From: Rhodobium gokarnense
GTDB taxonomy: Bacteria; Pseudomonadota; Alphaproteobacteria; Rhizobiales; Rhodobiaceae
NCBI RefSeq assembly: GCF_025961475.1
Contig: NZ_JAOQNS010000004.1
Coordinates: 186,001-250,000 of the forward strand
Reading direction: 5' to 3'
Length of the DNA stretch: 64,000 nucleotides
How positions within the stretch are numbered: the first letter of the stretch is position 1; the number at the start of each line of letters is the position of its first letter. This document shows positions 26,858 to 36,169 of the stretch, piece by piece. The position numbers were made by a program, and so were the translations under genes. The notes below the pieces were generated by a model. The model did no database searches and had not been told where the DNA came from. It worked only from the letters and a program-made list of their open reading frames with translations.

Positions 26858-28285
26858 ATGTTGTCGAAGTCGGATTTCATTCAGTATCTCAATTGCCCGA
26901 AGTCCCTCTGGCTCAAGCAGCACAAGCCGGACGCCTATCCCGAGGACGATTCCTCCGAATACCCGGGAAAGCTCGCCGCGGAAGGCTATCTGGTGGAAGG
27001 TTATGCGCGGCAACTGGTCGAGGGCCGACCGGATTCCGGGCGCTTCTCATTCCAGACCGTTTTCGAGACGGAAGACGGTCTTTATGCCCGCGTCGACATG
27101 CTCCGGAAAAACGAGGACGGCAGCGTCGATATCTTCGAGGTCAAGTCGTCGACGAGCGTGAAGGGCGACACAGCTCACGATCACCTGAAGGATGCGGCCT
27201 TCCAGACGATTGCGGCGGGAAAGGCAGGGCACGACGTCAGAAACGTCTTTATCGTTCACCTGAACAAGGACTATGTGCGCGATGGAGAGATCGACCCGCA
27301 GGGCCTTCTTGCTTTCGCCGACGCGACAGAGCCGGTCAAAGGCCTTTTGAAAGAGACGGAGCTGGAAATCGCCGGGGCATTGGCGCTGCTCCGTGAGCCC
27401 TCGATCGACGAAAGCTCCTGTAGTTGTCTGGCCCTATCCCGTGCGCATCACTGCGAAAGCTTCGACTATTTCAATCCGGCCGTGCCGGAATTCTCGATCT
27501 ACTCCCTTCCGAACTTATCCGCATCAAAACGGGCGACCTTCGTGGCCGAGGGGCGGTTCGGCCTCGATCAGATCGAGCCCGGGGAAGTCACGCGGCTGCA
27601 AAAACCGGTCCTCCACGCCCACAATGTCGAGAATCCTTATGTGGATCTGGCCGACATCGATAACTTCCTCGATGTGTTGGAGTATCCGCTCCATTTCCTC
27701 GACTACGAGACCTACGCATCGGCAGTTCCGATCATGAACGGAATGGCGCCGCACGAGCCGCTGCCGTTTCAGTTCTCGTTGCACGTGCTTCACGACGACG
27801 GCCGGCTCGATCATGTCGAGTATCTGGCCGACCGGCCGCAACGGCCGCTTCCTCTGGTGGAAGCCCTGGAACAGGCAGTCGGCGCGGCAGGATCCGTGAT
27901 CGTCTGGAACAAGCGGTTCGAGAACGGACAAAACGAGCGCATGGCGAAAGCCTTTCCGGAGAAGAGGGCATTTCTACTGGGTGTCGTCGACCGGACCGTC
28001 GATCTGAGGGATGTTTTCAAGACGGGCTACGTCGATATCCGGTTCAATGGCTCGACCTCGATCAAGAAGGTCTTGCCGGTCGTCATTCCGGAATTGAGCT
28101 ATGAGGGAATGGAGATCGCCGACGGCACTGCGGCGATGGATGGCTGGGAAAAGATGCTCGGTGAGAGCGACCCGGCAAGGCGCGAACACCTGCGGCAGGC
28201 GCTTTTGACCTATTGCGAGCTCGACACGCTCGCGATGGTGCGCATATTCCAGTTTGTGGCAGCTCGCGACTTTCGCAGCGGATAG
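26858..28285 (+). CDS. DUF2779 protein: Cas4-like Fe-S nuclease fused to DEDD-type exonuclease
   Basis: This 475-residue protein has two nuclease-like halves. The first has PD-(D/E)XK residues D79 and E93-V-K95 (RVDML, FEVKSS), with Cys at 13, 187, 189 and 198 placed like the iron-sulfur staple of Cas4/AddB. The second (about 285-470) has LDYETY (D-x-E) and YCELDTLAMV, as in DnaQ-like exonucleases. The family function is unknown; processing of DNA or RNA ends is the obvious guess. ATG 26858 is chosen; GTG 26846 is possible. Confidence 0.82.
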   Translation: MLSKSDFIQYLNCPKSLWLKQHKPDAYPEDDSSEYPGKLAAEGYLVEGYARQLVEGRPDSGRFSFQTVFETEDGLYARVDMLRKNEDGSVDIFEVKSSTSVKGDTAHDHLKDAAFQTIAAGKAGHDVRNVFIVHLNKDYVRDGEIDPQGLLAFADATEPVKGLLKETELEIAGALALLREPSIDESSCSCLALSRAHHCESFDYFNPAVPEFSIYSLPNLSASKRATFVAEGRFGLDQIEPGEVTRLQKPVLHAHNVENPYVDLADIDNFLDVLEYPLHFLDYETYASAVPIMNGMAPHEPLPFQFSLHVLHDDGRLDHVEYLADRPQRPLPLVEALEQAVGAAGSVIVWNKRFENGQNERMAKAFPEKRAFLLGVVDRTVDLRDVFKTGYVDIRFNGSTSIKKVLPVVIPELSYEGMEIADGTAAMDGWEKMLGESDPARREHLRQALLTYCELDTLAMVRIFQFVAARDFRSG

Positions 28286-28456
28286 AGCGAAGTCGCACCG
28301 GCCGGCGCGGCACGGCTCGCTCGGAAAAAGGATCGGCAGGACATCGGCGAAGCGCCGTTGGGGGAGGGGCGTCGCTGCTCGGCGCCCCCTGCGTCACGCC
28401 CAACATGATTTCAGGACGTTGGTCCGTTCAGGCTCCTCTTTGGGCGACCAGTGCAG

Positions 28457-28795
28457 TCAGGAGGAGCAGTTCTTTGCAATGATGGCTTGCTGCACCGCTT
28501 GTCGCTCACCCTTCAGGCGCGCGATTTCGGGGGCGATGTTGTCGCCTGAAAGCGACGAGACCGGAAGACCAATAAGGATTACCCCGACCGTATCGTTGGA
28601 TCTCGCTTTCTCCTGCTGCTTGGCGGCAACGGTATAGGCGTCGGTCAGACGTATATCTTCTTCGTTAAGTTGCTCGCAGGTATAATCGCGGTACTTTAGA
28701 TCGCTCACATAGGCGGGAGAAATACTTTCTGGGGATTTGGCGCAGGCGGCAACGGCTAAAGTCGCGAAAAACAAAATAAATCTATTTATCATCAT
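28457..28795 (-). CDS. Small lipoprotein
   Basis: This 112-residue protein begins MMINRFILFFATLAVAACAKS, a lipoprotein signal with lipobox VAAC. The mature part has YRDYTCEQLNEEDIRLTDAY and a central hydrophobic segment (TVGVILIGLPVSSL). It resembles short lipoproteins seen in many proteobacteria, with no assigned role. GGAGAGG lies 4 bases before ATG 28795, which decides the start. Confidence 0.8.
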   Translation of the reverse strand: MMINRFILFFATLAVAACAKSPESISPAYVSDLKYRDYTCEQLNEEDIRLTDAYTVAAKQQEKARSNDTVGVILIGLPVSSLSGDNIAPEIARLKGERQAVQQAIIAKNCSS

Positions 28796-28983
28796 GCGTC
28801 CTCTCCGGTGTCGCATTCAATCAGTTCCCCCTGCTTCGGTCATCCTTTCCAGCGTTGCTATTAGGGAAACTTGGTAGTGACATTCTGTCCGGAAATGAGC
28901 TTCGGCACGGGCGCGCAGGTGGCGGCGTCTTCGTGCAGCTTCGTCCGGCGCCGTGGGCCGGATTTCGACACAGCATGGCGGTC

Positions 28984-29015
28984 CTCAAAACAAAAAGGCG
29001 GCCCTGGGGCCGCCT
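28984..29015 (-). terminator. Terminator of nrdJ
   Basis: A perfect 8-bp stem AGGCGGCC/GGCCGCCT (28996-29003, 29008-29015; 4-base loop) is followed on the minus strand by TTTTTGTTTTG. It lies 73 bases after the nrdJ stop. Confidence 0.75.
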
Positions 29016-29088
29016 AGTCTGGACGCACCGGGAGGTGCGTCTTCGCCGGAAAGGGCCGCCGGCGTTGGTGCCGGCGGCTGGCTGTTCC

Positions 29089-32000
29089 TTAGCTGCAGCC
29101 GCTGGTGGCGCCGCAGGTGTCGCATTTCAGGCAGGTGCCGTTGCGGACCATGGTGAAGTTGCCGCATTCGCCGCAGGCCTCGCCCTCATAGCCCTTGAGG
29201 CGGGCAAGGGCGATCTGGTCGGCCTTCGGCGCGGTCTCGGCTTCCATGGGGGCCTCGTCGGCGCTGAGTTCGGCCTCAAGCTCCTCCTGCAGGTCGCGCT
29301 TGAACGCGGTGGCCGCGGCCTGGCCGGAGGCCGCCGTCGTCGACGCGGAGCTCTTCAGGCTGGTCACGTTGCTGCCCGAAGCCGTCGTGCCGCCGCCGGC
29401 CTCGCCCTTCGGGTCGCCGGAGCCGGAGAGCACCCGGAAGCGCTCGGTGCGGCCGCGCACCAGCCCCTTGGAGACGACGTTCTCAGCAGGCTTTCCTTCG
29501 GCAACGCCGGAACCCATCGCCGTGGAGCCGATGTCGTTCGGGTCCACATGGGCAAGGTCGTGGCGGCCGAGATAGGAGACGGCCAGCTCGCGGAACACGT
29601 AGTCGAGGATCGAGGTGGCGTTCTTGATCGCCTCGTTGCCCTGCACCAGGCCCGCCGGCTCGAAGCGGGTGAAGGTGAAGGCGTCGACATATTCCTCCAG
29701 CGGCACGCCGTATTGCAGGCCGAGCGAGATGGCGATGGCGAAGTTGTTCATCAGCGACCGGAAGGCGGCGCCTTCCTTGTGCATGTCGATGAAGATCTCG
29801 CCGATGCGCCCGTCATTGTACTCGCCGGTCCTGAGGTAGACCTTGTGGCCGCCGACGATCGCCTTCTGGGTGTAGCCCTTGCGCCGGTCGGGGAGCTTTT
29901 CGCGGTCGCGGATGTGGCGCTCCACGATCCGCTCCACGATCCGTTCGGCCACGGCCGCCGCGCGGGCATTGGCCGGCTCGGAGGCGACCATCGCCTCTGC
30001 CGCGTCCTCCGCATCGTCCTCGTCCTCGGCAAGGAGCTGGGAATTCAGCGGCTGCGACAGCTTGGAGCCGTCGCGGTAGAGGGCGTTCGCCTTAAGGGCC
30101 AGCCGCCAGGACAGCTCGTAGGCGCTCTTGCAGTCGGCGACGGTGGCGTCGTTCGGCATGTTGATGGTCTTGGAGATGGCGCCGGAGATGAACGGCTGGG
30201 AGGCCGCCATCATGCGGATGTGGCTTTCCACCGACAGGTAGCGCTTGCCGATGCGGCCGCAGGGATTGGCGCAGTCGAAGACGGCAAGGTCGTCTTCCTT
30301 CAGGTTCGGCGCGCCTTCCAGCGTCATCGCCCCGCAGCAATAGACATTGGCGGCGTCGATGTCGGCCCTGGAAAAGCCGATGGCGGCCAGCAGGTCGAAG
30401 CCGGGATCGTCGAGGGAGGCGGCATCGAGGCCGAGGGTCTCCACGCAGAAGGTCTCCGTCAGCGTCCACTTGTTGAAGCAGAACTTGATGTCGAAGGCCG
30501 AGGCGAGGGAGCCCTCCACGGTCTTGATGGCGTCCTCGGTGAAGCCCTTGGCCTTCAGCGTCTCGTGGTTGACGCCGGGCGCACCGGCAAGCGTGCCGCG
30601 GCCGACCGCATAGTCGACGATGGCGCGGATGTCGGCCTCGCCGTAGCCGAGGGTGGCAAGGGCCTCGGGAACCGCCCGGTTGATGATCTTGAAGTAGCCG
30701 CCGCCGGCCAGCTTCTTGAACTTGACGAGGGCGAAGTCCGGTTCGATGCCGGTGGTGTCGCAGTCCATGACGAGGCCGATGGTGCCGGTCGGCGCGATGA
30801 CCGTCGCCTGGGCGTTGCGGTAGCCGTGCTCCTCGCCGAGCGCGAGCGCCCGGTCCCAGGCCTGGCAGGCCGCGTCGACCAGACGGCGGTCCGGGCAGGC
30901 GTCGTGCTCCAGCGGCACCGGCGGCGTGTTGAGGCCTTCATAGCCCTCGACCATGCCGTGGGCGGCGCGGCGGTGATTGCGGATCACCTTCAGCATCGCC
31001 TCGCGGTTCGGCTCGTATTGCGGGAAGGCGCCGAGCTCGCCCGCCATTTCGGCGCTGGTGGCGTAGGAAACGCCGGTCATCAGCGCGGAGATGGAGCCGG
31101 CAATGGCGCGGCCCTCGTCGCTGTCGTAGGGGATCGCCGAGGACATCAGGAGGCCGCCGATATTGGCAAAGCCGAGGCCGAGCGTGCGGTACTGGTAGGA
31201 GAGTTCGGCGATGCGCTCGGACGGGAACTGCGCCATCAGGACGGAGATTTCCAGGACGACGGTCCACAGCCGGACGGCATGCTCGAAGGAGACGACGTCG
31301 AAGCGCTTCGCCTGATCGCGGAACTGCATGAGGTTCAGCGAAGCGAGATTGCAGGCCGTATCGTCGAGGAACATGTACTCCGAGCACGGATTGGAGGCGC
31401 GGATTTCGCCGCCGGCCGGGCAGGTGTGCCAGTCGTTGATGGTGGTGTGGAACTGGATGCCCGGATCGGCCGAGGCCCAGGCGGCGTGGCCGATGTCTTC
31501 CCACAGGTCCGAAGCGTTGAGGGTCTTGGCGACGTCGCCATTGGTGCGGCGGATCAGGTTCCAGTCGTCGCCGTTCTGGGCGGCTTCCAGGAACTCGTCG
31601 GTGACGCGCACCGTGTTGTTGGAGTTCTGGCCGGAAACCGTCAGGTAGGCCTCCGAATCCCAGTCGGTGTCATAGGTGTCGAACTGGATCGAGGTGTAGC
31701 CCTGGCGGGCGAACTGGATCACCCGGCGGATGTAGTTCTCCGGCACGCCGGCGCGCTTGGCGGCGCGGATTTCGCGCTTCAATGCCGGGTTCTTGGCCGG
31801 ATCGAAGCAGTCGTCGCCGGGGCCCTGGCAGTTGATGCAGGCCTTCATGATGGCGTTGAGGTGCCGGTTGCAGATCTTGGAGCCGGTGACGAGGGCGGCG
31901 ACCTTCTGCTCTTCCTTGACCTTCCAGTTGACGAATTTCTCGATGTCCGGATGGTCGATGTCGCAGACCACCATCTTGGCGGCGCGGCGGGTGGTGCCGC

Positions 32001-32811
32001 CCGACTTGATGGCGCCGGCGGCGCGGTCGCCGATCTTCAGGAAGCTCATCAGGCCGGAGGAGCGGCCGCCGCCGGACAGCGGCTCGCCTTCGCCGCGAAG
32101 GGCGGAGAAGTTGGTGCCGGTGCCGGAGCCGTATTTGAACAGGCGCGCCTCGCGCACCCACAAATCCATGATGCCGCCGCTGTTGACGAGATCATCGCCG
32201 ATCGACTGGATGAAGCAGGCGTGCGGCTGGGGATGCTCGTAGGCGGTCAGGGAGCGGGTCAGCTCGCCGGTGCGGAAGTCGACATAGTGGTGGCCCTGGC
32301 TCGGGCCGTCGATGCCGTAGGCCCAGTGCAGGCCGGTGTTGAACCATTGCGGCGAGTTCGGCGCCACCTTCTGGGTCGCCAGCATGAAGCGGATTTCGTC
32401 GAAGAAGGCGCGGGCGTCGTCCTCGCCGTCGAAATAGCCGCCCTGCCAGCCCCAGTAGGTCCAGGTGCCGGCAAGTCGGTCGAACACCTGCTTGGCGGAG
32501 ATTTCAGAGCCGGCGCGCTCGGCCTCGGGCAGTTCGGCGAGCGCCTCGGCGTCGGCCTCGGAGCGCCACAGCCAGGACGGGACGGTGTTTTCCTCGACCC
32601 GCTTCAGGCGCGCAGGCACGCCGGCCTTGCGGAAATATTTCTGGGCGATGATGTCGCTGGCGACCTGCGACCACGCCGCAGGCACCTCGATGTCGGCCAG
32701 ACGGAAGACGATCGAGCCATCCGGATTCCGGATCTCGCTGGTGGTGGTCCGGAACTCAATGTCCGCATAGGGAGAACGCCCCTTGGACGTGTAACGCCGC
32801 TCGATCCGCAT
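29089..32811 (-). CDS. nrdJ: Vitamin B12-dependent ribonucleotide reductase (class II)
   Basis: This 1240-residue enzyme reduces ribonucleotides to deoxyribonucleotides with adenosylcobalamin, independent of oxygen. The start [20 protein letters not shown], the NSPQWFNTG segment, catalytic Cys in the barrel and [20 protein letters not shown] are characteristic of the alphaproteobacterial NrdJ. The C-terminus carries a zinc-ribbon-like [21 protein letters not shown]-type Cys cluster thought to help re-reduction. ATG 32811 is chosen from this start; an upstream codon at 32883 would add 24 unrelated residues. Two NrdR boxes sit upstream. Confidence 0.96.
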   Translation of the reverse strand: MRIERRYTSKGRSPYADIEFRTTTSEIRNPDGSIVFRLADIEVPAAWSQVASDIIAQKYFRKAGVPARLKRVEENTVPSWLWRSEADAEALAELPEAERAGSEISAKQVFDRLAGTWTYWGWQGGYFDGEDDARAFFDEIRFMLATQKVAPNSPQWFNTGLHWAYGIDGPSQGHHYVDFRTGELTRSLTAYEHPQPHACFIQSIGDDLVNSGGIMDLWVREARLFKYGSGTGTNFSALRGEGEPLSGGGRSSGLMSFLKIGDRAAGAIKSGGTTRRAAKMVVCDIDHPDIEKFVNWKVKEEQKVAALVTGSKICNRHLNAIMKACINCQGPGDDCFDPAKNPALKREIRAAKRAGVPENYIRRVIQFARQGYTSIQFDTYDTDWDSEAYLTVSGQNSNNTVRVTDEFLEAAQNGDDWNLIRRTNGDVAKTLNASDLWEDIGHAAWASADPGIQFHTTINDWHTCPAGGEIRASNPCSEYMFLDDTACNLASLNLMQFRDQAKRFDVVSFEHAVRLWTVVLEISVLMAQFPSERIAELSYQYRTLGLGFANIGGLLMSSAIPYDSDEGRAIAGSISALMTGVSYATSAEMAGELGAFPQYEPNREAMLKVIRNHRRAAHGMVEGYEGLNTPPVPLEHDACPDRRLVDAACQAWDRALALGEEHGYRNAQATVIAPTGTIGLVMDCDTTGIEPDFALVKFKKLAGGGYFKIINRAVPEALATLGYGEADIRAIVDYAVGRGTLAGAPGVNHETLKAKGFTEDAIKTVEGSLASAFDIKFCFNKWTLTETFCVETLGLDAASLDDPGFDLLAAIGFSRADIDAANVYCCGAMTLEGAPNLKEDDLAVFDCANPCGRIGKRYLSVESHIRMMAASQPFISGAISKTINMPNDATVADCKSAYELSWRLALKANALYRDGSKLSQPLNSQLLAEDEDDAEDAAEAMVASEPANARAAAVAERIVERIVERHIRDREKLPDRRKGYTQKAIVGGHKVYLRTGEYNDGRIGEIFIDMHKEGAAFRSLMNNFAIAISLGLQYGVPLEEYVDAFTFTRFEPAGLVQGNEAIKNATSILDYVFRELAVSYLGRHDLAHVDPNDIGSTAMGSGVAEGKPAENVVSKGLVRGRTERFRVLSGSGDPKGEAGGGTTASGSNVTSLKSSASTTAASGQAAATAFKRDLQEELEAELSADEAPMEAETAPKADQIALARLKGYEGEACGECGNFTMVRNGTCLKCDTCGATSGCS

Positions 32812-33413
32812 CGATTTGCCTCTTTCAATTCGCTTGTCTTCAGGCCGCGTCCGGACGTGCCGGACCCGTTGCCCGGTCCCCAAAACCCGGCGCCCGCATC
32901 TCTGTTTGAAGCCTGCTTAAACCCGATTCGCCGATCGGTTATCTAGTGTCTTATGCCGCCTCGAAACACTAAATATAGTGTTAACAGGGTTTGAAAGGCA
33001 AATCCTTTGTCACTCCGGAAGCGGCCCTTGACAAGGCACGCAAAATCCCCTGCCGGCGGCGGGTGGAAAACCCGCAGGTCGGCCTGAAAACCCCAGAAAT
33101 CACAGGAACTTGCCGTACTCGTGCCGCAACGCCCGAAAGGGCTCTCGACGACGAGGGAAAAGCTAGTCTGACTCGGCTTTTGCCGTCAAGCGATAGTGGC
33201 GCCAAATCCCTAATCGGCTAAATATTGTGTATGGGCTGTGGAGATCGGTTTTCCGGCCGCGAAAGACGACTGTACAGGTGCGGAAAAAACGCGCCCGGGA
33301 AAGGGATTTGCGCCGATCGTTACAATTGTAGGCATCTTCTTGAACCGGGTTTAAGCCGGTTGTGGCAGGGTCACCGTCCGATAGTGTGAAACCCCGCAGC
33401 AGGCCTAGACAAA
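32812..33413. other. Long regulatory region between nrdJ and a response regulator gene
   Basis: These 602 bases hold the nrdJ promoter with NrdR boxes and the divergent promoter of the response regulator. No gene was identified. The middle part (33,000-33,230) is low in recognisable structure; short plus-strand frames there lack ribosome binding sites. Confidence 0.5.
32934..32981 (-). promoter_or_regulatory. Two NrdR boxes upstream of nrdJ
   Basis: Box 1 (32966-32981) reads ACACTAAATATAGTGT, a near-perfect NrdR palindrome. Box 2 (32934-32949, ATCGGTTATCTAGTGT) keeps only its right half. Their centres are 32 bases apart, about three helical turns, as expected for NrdR. NrdR represses ribonucleotide reductase genes when dATP is high. 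Confidence 0.75.
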
Positions 33414-34127
33414 ATGGCGCACCACACCGCGTTTCGGCGTCCGCCGGAAGACCTCGACGTGATCATCGTGGAGGACTCAAAGCCGATGCAGACCGTGCTC
33501 CGCTCGATCCTGATGCCGCTGCGCTTTGCACGCACCAGGGTGTTCGATTCGGCCGACGTCGCGCTGCAGGCCATGCTGAACGAGCCGCCGAGCCTGCTGA
33601 TCACCGACTGGCGCATGCGCCCGACCAGCGGCTTCCAGCTGCTGCGCGCCATCCGCCACGAGCAGATGGCGCCGCTGTGCTACGTCCCGGTGATCTTCGT
33701 CACCGCGCATGCGACGCGGCCGCTGGTGGAAAAGGCGATGCGGGCGGGCGCCCATCATCTCCTTGCCAAGCCGGTCTCTCCGGCGCGGATGCACGAATGC
33801 ATCTCCTGGGTGATCCGCGATTCGCGCGAGCTGCACGCCGCCGAGGACGGCACGGTCGGCATCGAGGGCGTGCGCGAGGCGTTCGACGCCCAGCACGAGC
33901 GGATGAAGACGATCAACCGGGCCAAGGCCTTCCACCAGCACATGGAGCGCCGCTCCAACGAGCTGCAGGGCCAGGTCGACCAGATCATGGGCAGCCAGGC
34001 CGTCGGCGCCGAGCCGGTGACGGCGACCAGCGCCGCCAAGGCGAAGATGCAGGTGAAGCCGGTGCTGCGCTCGCGCCGCGCCGGCGAGGCCGGCGAGTTC
34101 GCCGCGGTCAAGCGCCGCTTCGGCTGA
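33414..34127 (+). CDS. Response regulator, receiver domain with unknown C-terminal region
   Basis: This 237-residue protein has a CheY-like receiver at about 14-135: acidic pair in VIIVEDS, phosphoacceptor Asp in LLITDWRM, Thr/Ser in VIFVTAH and Lys in LLAKPVSP. After it is a helical region (residues 150-200) with a Gln/Arg-rich helix, and a basic tail. No DNA-binding domain or output enzyme is seen, and no histidine kinase gene is adjacent, so its partner and output are unknown. Confidence 0.88.
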   Translation: MAHHTAFRRPPEDLDVIIVEDSKPMQTVLRSILMPLRFARTRVFDSADVALQAMLNEPPSLLITDWRMRPTSGFQLLRAIRHEQMAPLCYVPVIFVTAHATRPLVEKAMRAGAHHLLAKPVSPARMHECISWVIRDSRELHAAEDGTVGIEGVREAFDAQHERMKTINRAKAFHQHMERRSNELQGQVDQIMGSQAVGAEPVTATSAAKAKMQVKPVLRSRRAGEAGEFAAVKRRFG

Positions 34128-34296
34128 GCGTCCCGTCGCGACAGGGGACGGCCGGGAAGGGACCTGCCCCCATGGCCGGCTCCCCGGTGATTCCCCGCAC
34201 AAAAGCCGGCGGCGCGCTTCCCGCAACAGGTTCTGGACAAGCGCGGGCGCGGGCGGCATAGTCCGGCCCGTTGTTCCCGGAATTCGGACCTGTCCC

Positions 34297-34695
34297 ATGA
34301 AGACCCTTCTTCTCCTCATCTTCACCTGGTGGAACCGCCAGACCGCCGGCACCTGGTTCTATACCTGGCGCAAGGGCGAACGCGTCGGCGAGGACGAATA
34401 CGGCAACGTCTACTACCGGGCGAAGAACGCCGGGCCGCTCGGCGAGCGGCGCTGGGTGGTCTTCAGCGGTGTGGCCGAGGCGAGCGCCATTCCGGCAAGC
34501 TGGCACGGCTGGATGCACCACCGCACCGACCGGACGCCGGACGAGGAAAAGCGGGCGCCGTTCCCCTGGGAAAAGCCGCATCGCCAGAACCTGACCGGCA
34601 CTGCCGGCGCCTACCGGCCGGCCGGCTCGATCCTCAACACCCGTCCGCGGGCCGAGGGCGACGGCGACTACGAGGCCTGGACGCCGGGCACCTGA
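34297..34695 (+). CDS. NADH:ubiquinone oxidoreductase subunit NDUFA12
   Basis: This 132-residue protein is the bacterial counterpart of the mitochondrial complex I accessory subunit B17.2/NDUFA12. Marks are TWFYTWRKGERVGEDEYGNVYYR, RRWVVFSG, IPASWHGWMHH and PPW-like FPWEKPH. It is typical of alphaproteobacteria and sits outside the main nuo operon. Role: peripheral arm assembly or stability of complex I at the membrane. Confidence 0.93.
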   Translation: MKTLLLLIFTWWNRQTAGTWFYTWRKGERVGEDEYGNVYYRAKNAGPLGERRWVVFSGVAEASAIPASWHGWMHHRTDRTPDEEKRAPFPWEKPHRQNLTGTAGAYRPAGSILNTRPRAEGDGDYEAWTPGT

Positions 34696-34845
34696 GTTCG
34701 GGGCACCCCTTGCGGTATCGGGCACCTGAACCCGTCACCGTCCGGGCCCTGCCAACCTTCGTTCACTCGATCGTGATCCCGCCGACGGCGCGCTGCCGAG
34801 ACCCGCGCCGGCCCGGCATGTCGTCTTCCTGAAGGAACACCCGCA

Positions 34846-35604
34846 ATGGCCGACAAACAGACCTGGTCCGCCGAATCCTACGGCCGCGATGCCCGGTTCG
34901 TCTCCGATCTCGGGGCCGATGTGGTGGCGCTGCTCGATCCCAAGCCCGGCGAGCGGATCCTCGATCTCGGCTGCGGCGACGGAGCGCTGACGGAAGAGAT
35001 CGCGGCGGCCGGGGCCGAGGTCGTTGCCGTCGATTCCAGCCCGGATTTCGTTGCCGCCGCAAAGGATCGCGGCCTCGACGCACGGCTGATGGACGGCGAG
35101 GCGCTGACCTTTTCCGGCGAGTTCGATGCGGTTTTTTCCAATGCGGCGCTGCACTGGATGGTGGATGCGGGCGCCGTTCTCGACGGCGTGTCCCGGGCCC
35201 TGAAGCCCGGCGGGCGCTTCGTTGCCGAGTTCGGCGGCCACGGCAACGTGGCGGCGATCGCGACTGCCATGGTCGCCATTGCGCGCCACCGCGGCGCCGA
35301 TCCGGCACTGGCCCATCCCTGGTTCTTCCCGACCCCGGCGGAATATGCCGAACTGCTTGAGGCCAAGGGCTTTTCGGTGGAGACGATTTTCGCCTTTTCC
35401 CGGCCGACGCCGCTGCCGACCGGCATGAAGGCCTGGATCGCCTTGTTCCGGGACCCGCTGTTCCGCCAGTTCGGGCCCGAGCGCGAGGAGGCGCTCGACG
35501 AGGTGGAGGCGCTGCTTGCCCCGGCGCTTCGCGATTCGAGCGGAAAATGGCACGCCGACTATGTTCGGCTGCGGGTGGCGGCCTCGCTCAAACCCGTTTT
35601 TTAA
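34846..35604 (+). CDS. Class I SAM-dependent methyltransferase
   Basis: This 252-residue methyltransferase has SAM motif I ILDLGCGDGALT, acidic residue of motif II in VVAVDSS, FDAVFSNAALHWM and LKPGGRFVAE. The overall form resembles trans-aconitate methyltransferase/BioC relatives (ALHWMVD). The substrate cannot be fixed. GAAGGAAC lies before ATG 34846. Confidence 0.88.
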   Translation: MADKQTWSAESYGRDARFVSDLGADVVALLDPKPGERILDLGCGDGALTEEIAAAGAEVVAVDSSPDFVAAAKDRGLDARLMDGEALTFSGEFDAVFSNAALHWMVDAGAVLDGVSRALKPGGRFVAEFGGHGNVAAIATAMVAIARHRGADPALAHPWFFPTPAEYAELLEAKGFSVETIFAFSRPTPLPTGMKAWIALFRDPLFRQFGPEREEALDEVEALLAPALRDSSGKWHADYVRLRVAASLKPVF

Positions 35605-36169
35605 AAGCGCTTTAAACGGTTTGACTGTGCGGACTTGCCATTTGGTCAGCCGCTACGTAAATAACAAAGTACGGATTTCCTTGTCCGGCCCAAGCTAACC
35701 GACCACGGGCGACGAGGGTGCGCGCGAGAATTTCCGCGTTGGCCTCAACGCGTTACGCGAACACCGACCGGCTCTCGGTCTCGCCCGTTCGACCAGCACC
35801 AACGGCTACAGGATCCGAAGGTTTTGCGCTTGCCGACGCCGGCAAATCGTCACAACGCACGGCAAGCGGGTTGATAGGTCGTGACCGGATTCCGGCGCGG
35901 CCACGATGCGGACGCCGCTAGACCAACAGCGGGTCAAACAAACACGAGGGGTCGCCAGCGCACGCCATGATGCATCACGCCACGGACAGTTTTGTGCGCG
36001 TGGTCGGGCGGCGCTCAGCCGGTCCGTGCGAGGCCGGCCGACTTCGTCGACGCCGACAGGGCTCGCGGCTCCTTTACCCCCATCCTGCCACAGACGGCAT
36101 CGTCCCGGGAATCGCGGCGCATCAGCGCGCGTGGGGACCCCCGCACGATCGCCGTGGAGTTTTCGCCAA
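35605..36169. other. rne: Long upstream region of rne
   Basis: Between the methyltransferase gene and rne are 565 bases without a plausible gene. By analogy with enteric bacteria, where rne has a long structured 5' leader used for feedback control, this may be a 5' UTR with hairpins. I did not identify a specific fold, and short in-frame extensions before ATG 36170 are not family-like. Confidence 0.4.

Noticed and set aside
28855-32946. Very long plus-strand frame opposite nrdJ
   Set aside because: It is the antisense of nrdJ in GC-rich DNA; product is Gly/Ala/His-rich without domain, while the minus strand encodes a full NrdJ.
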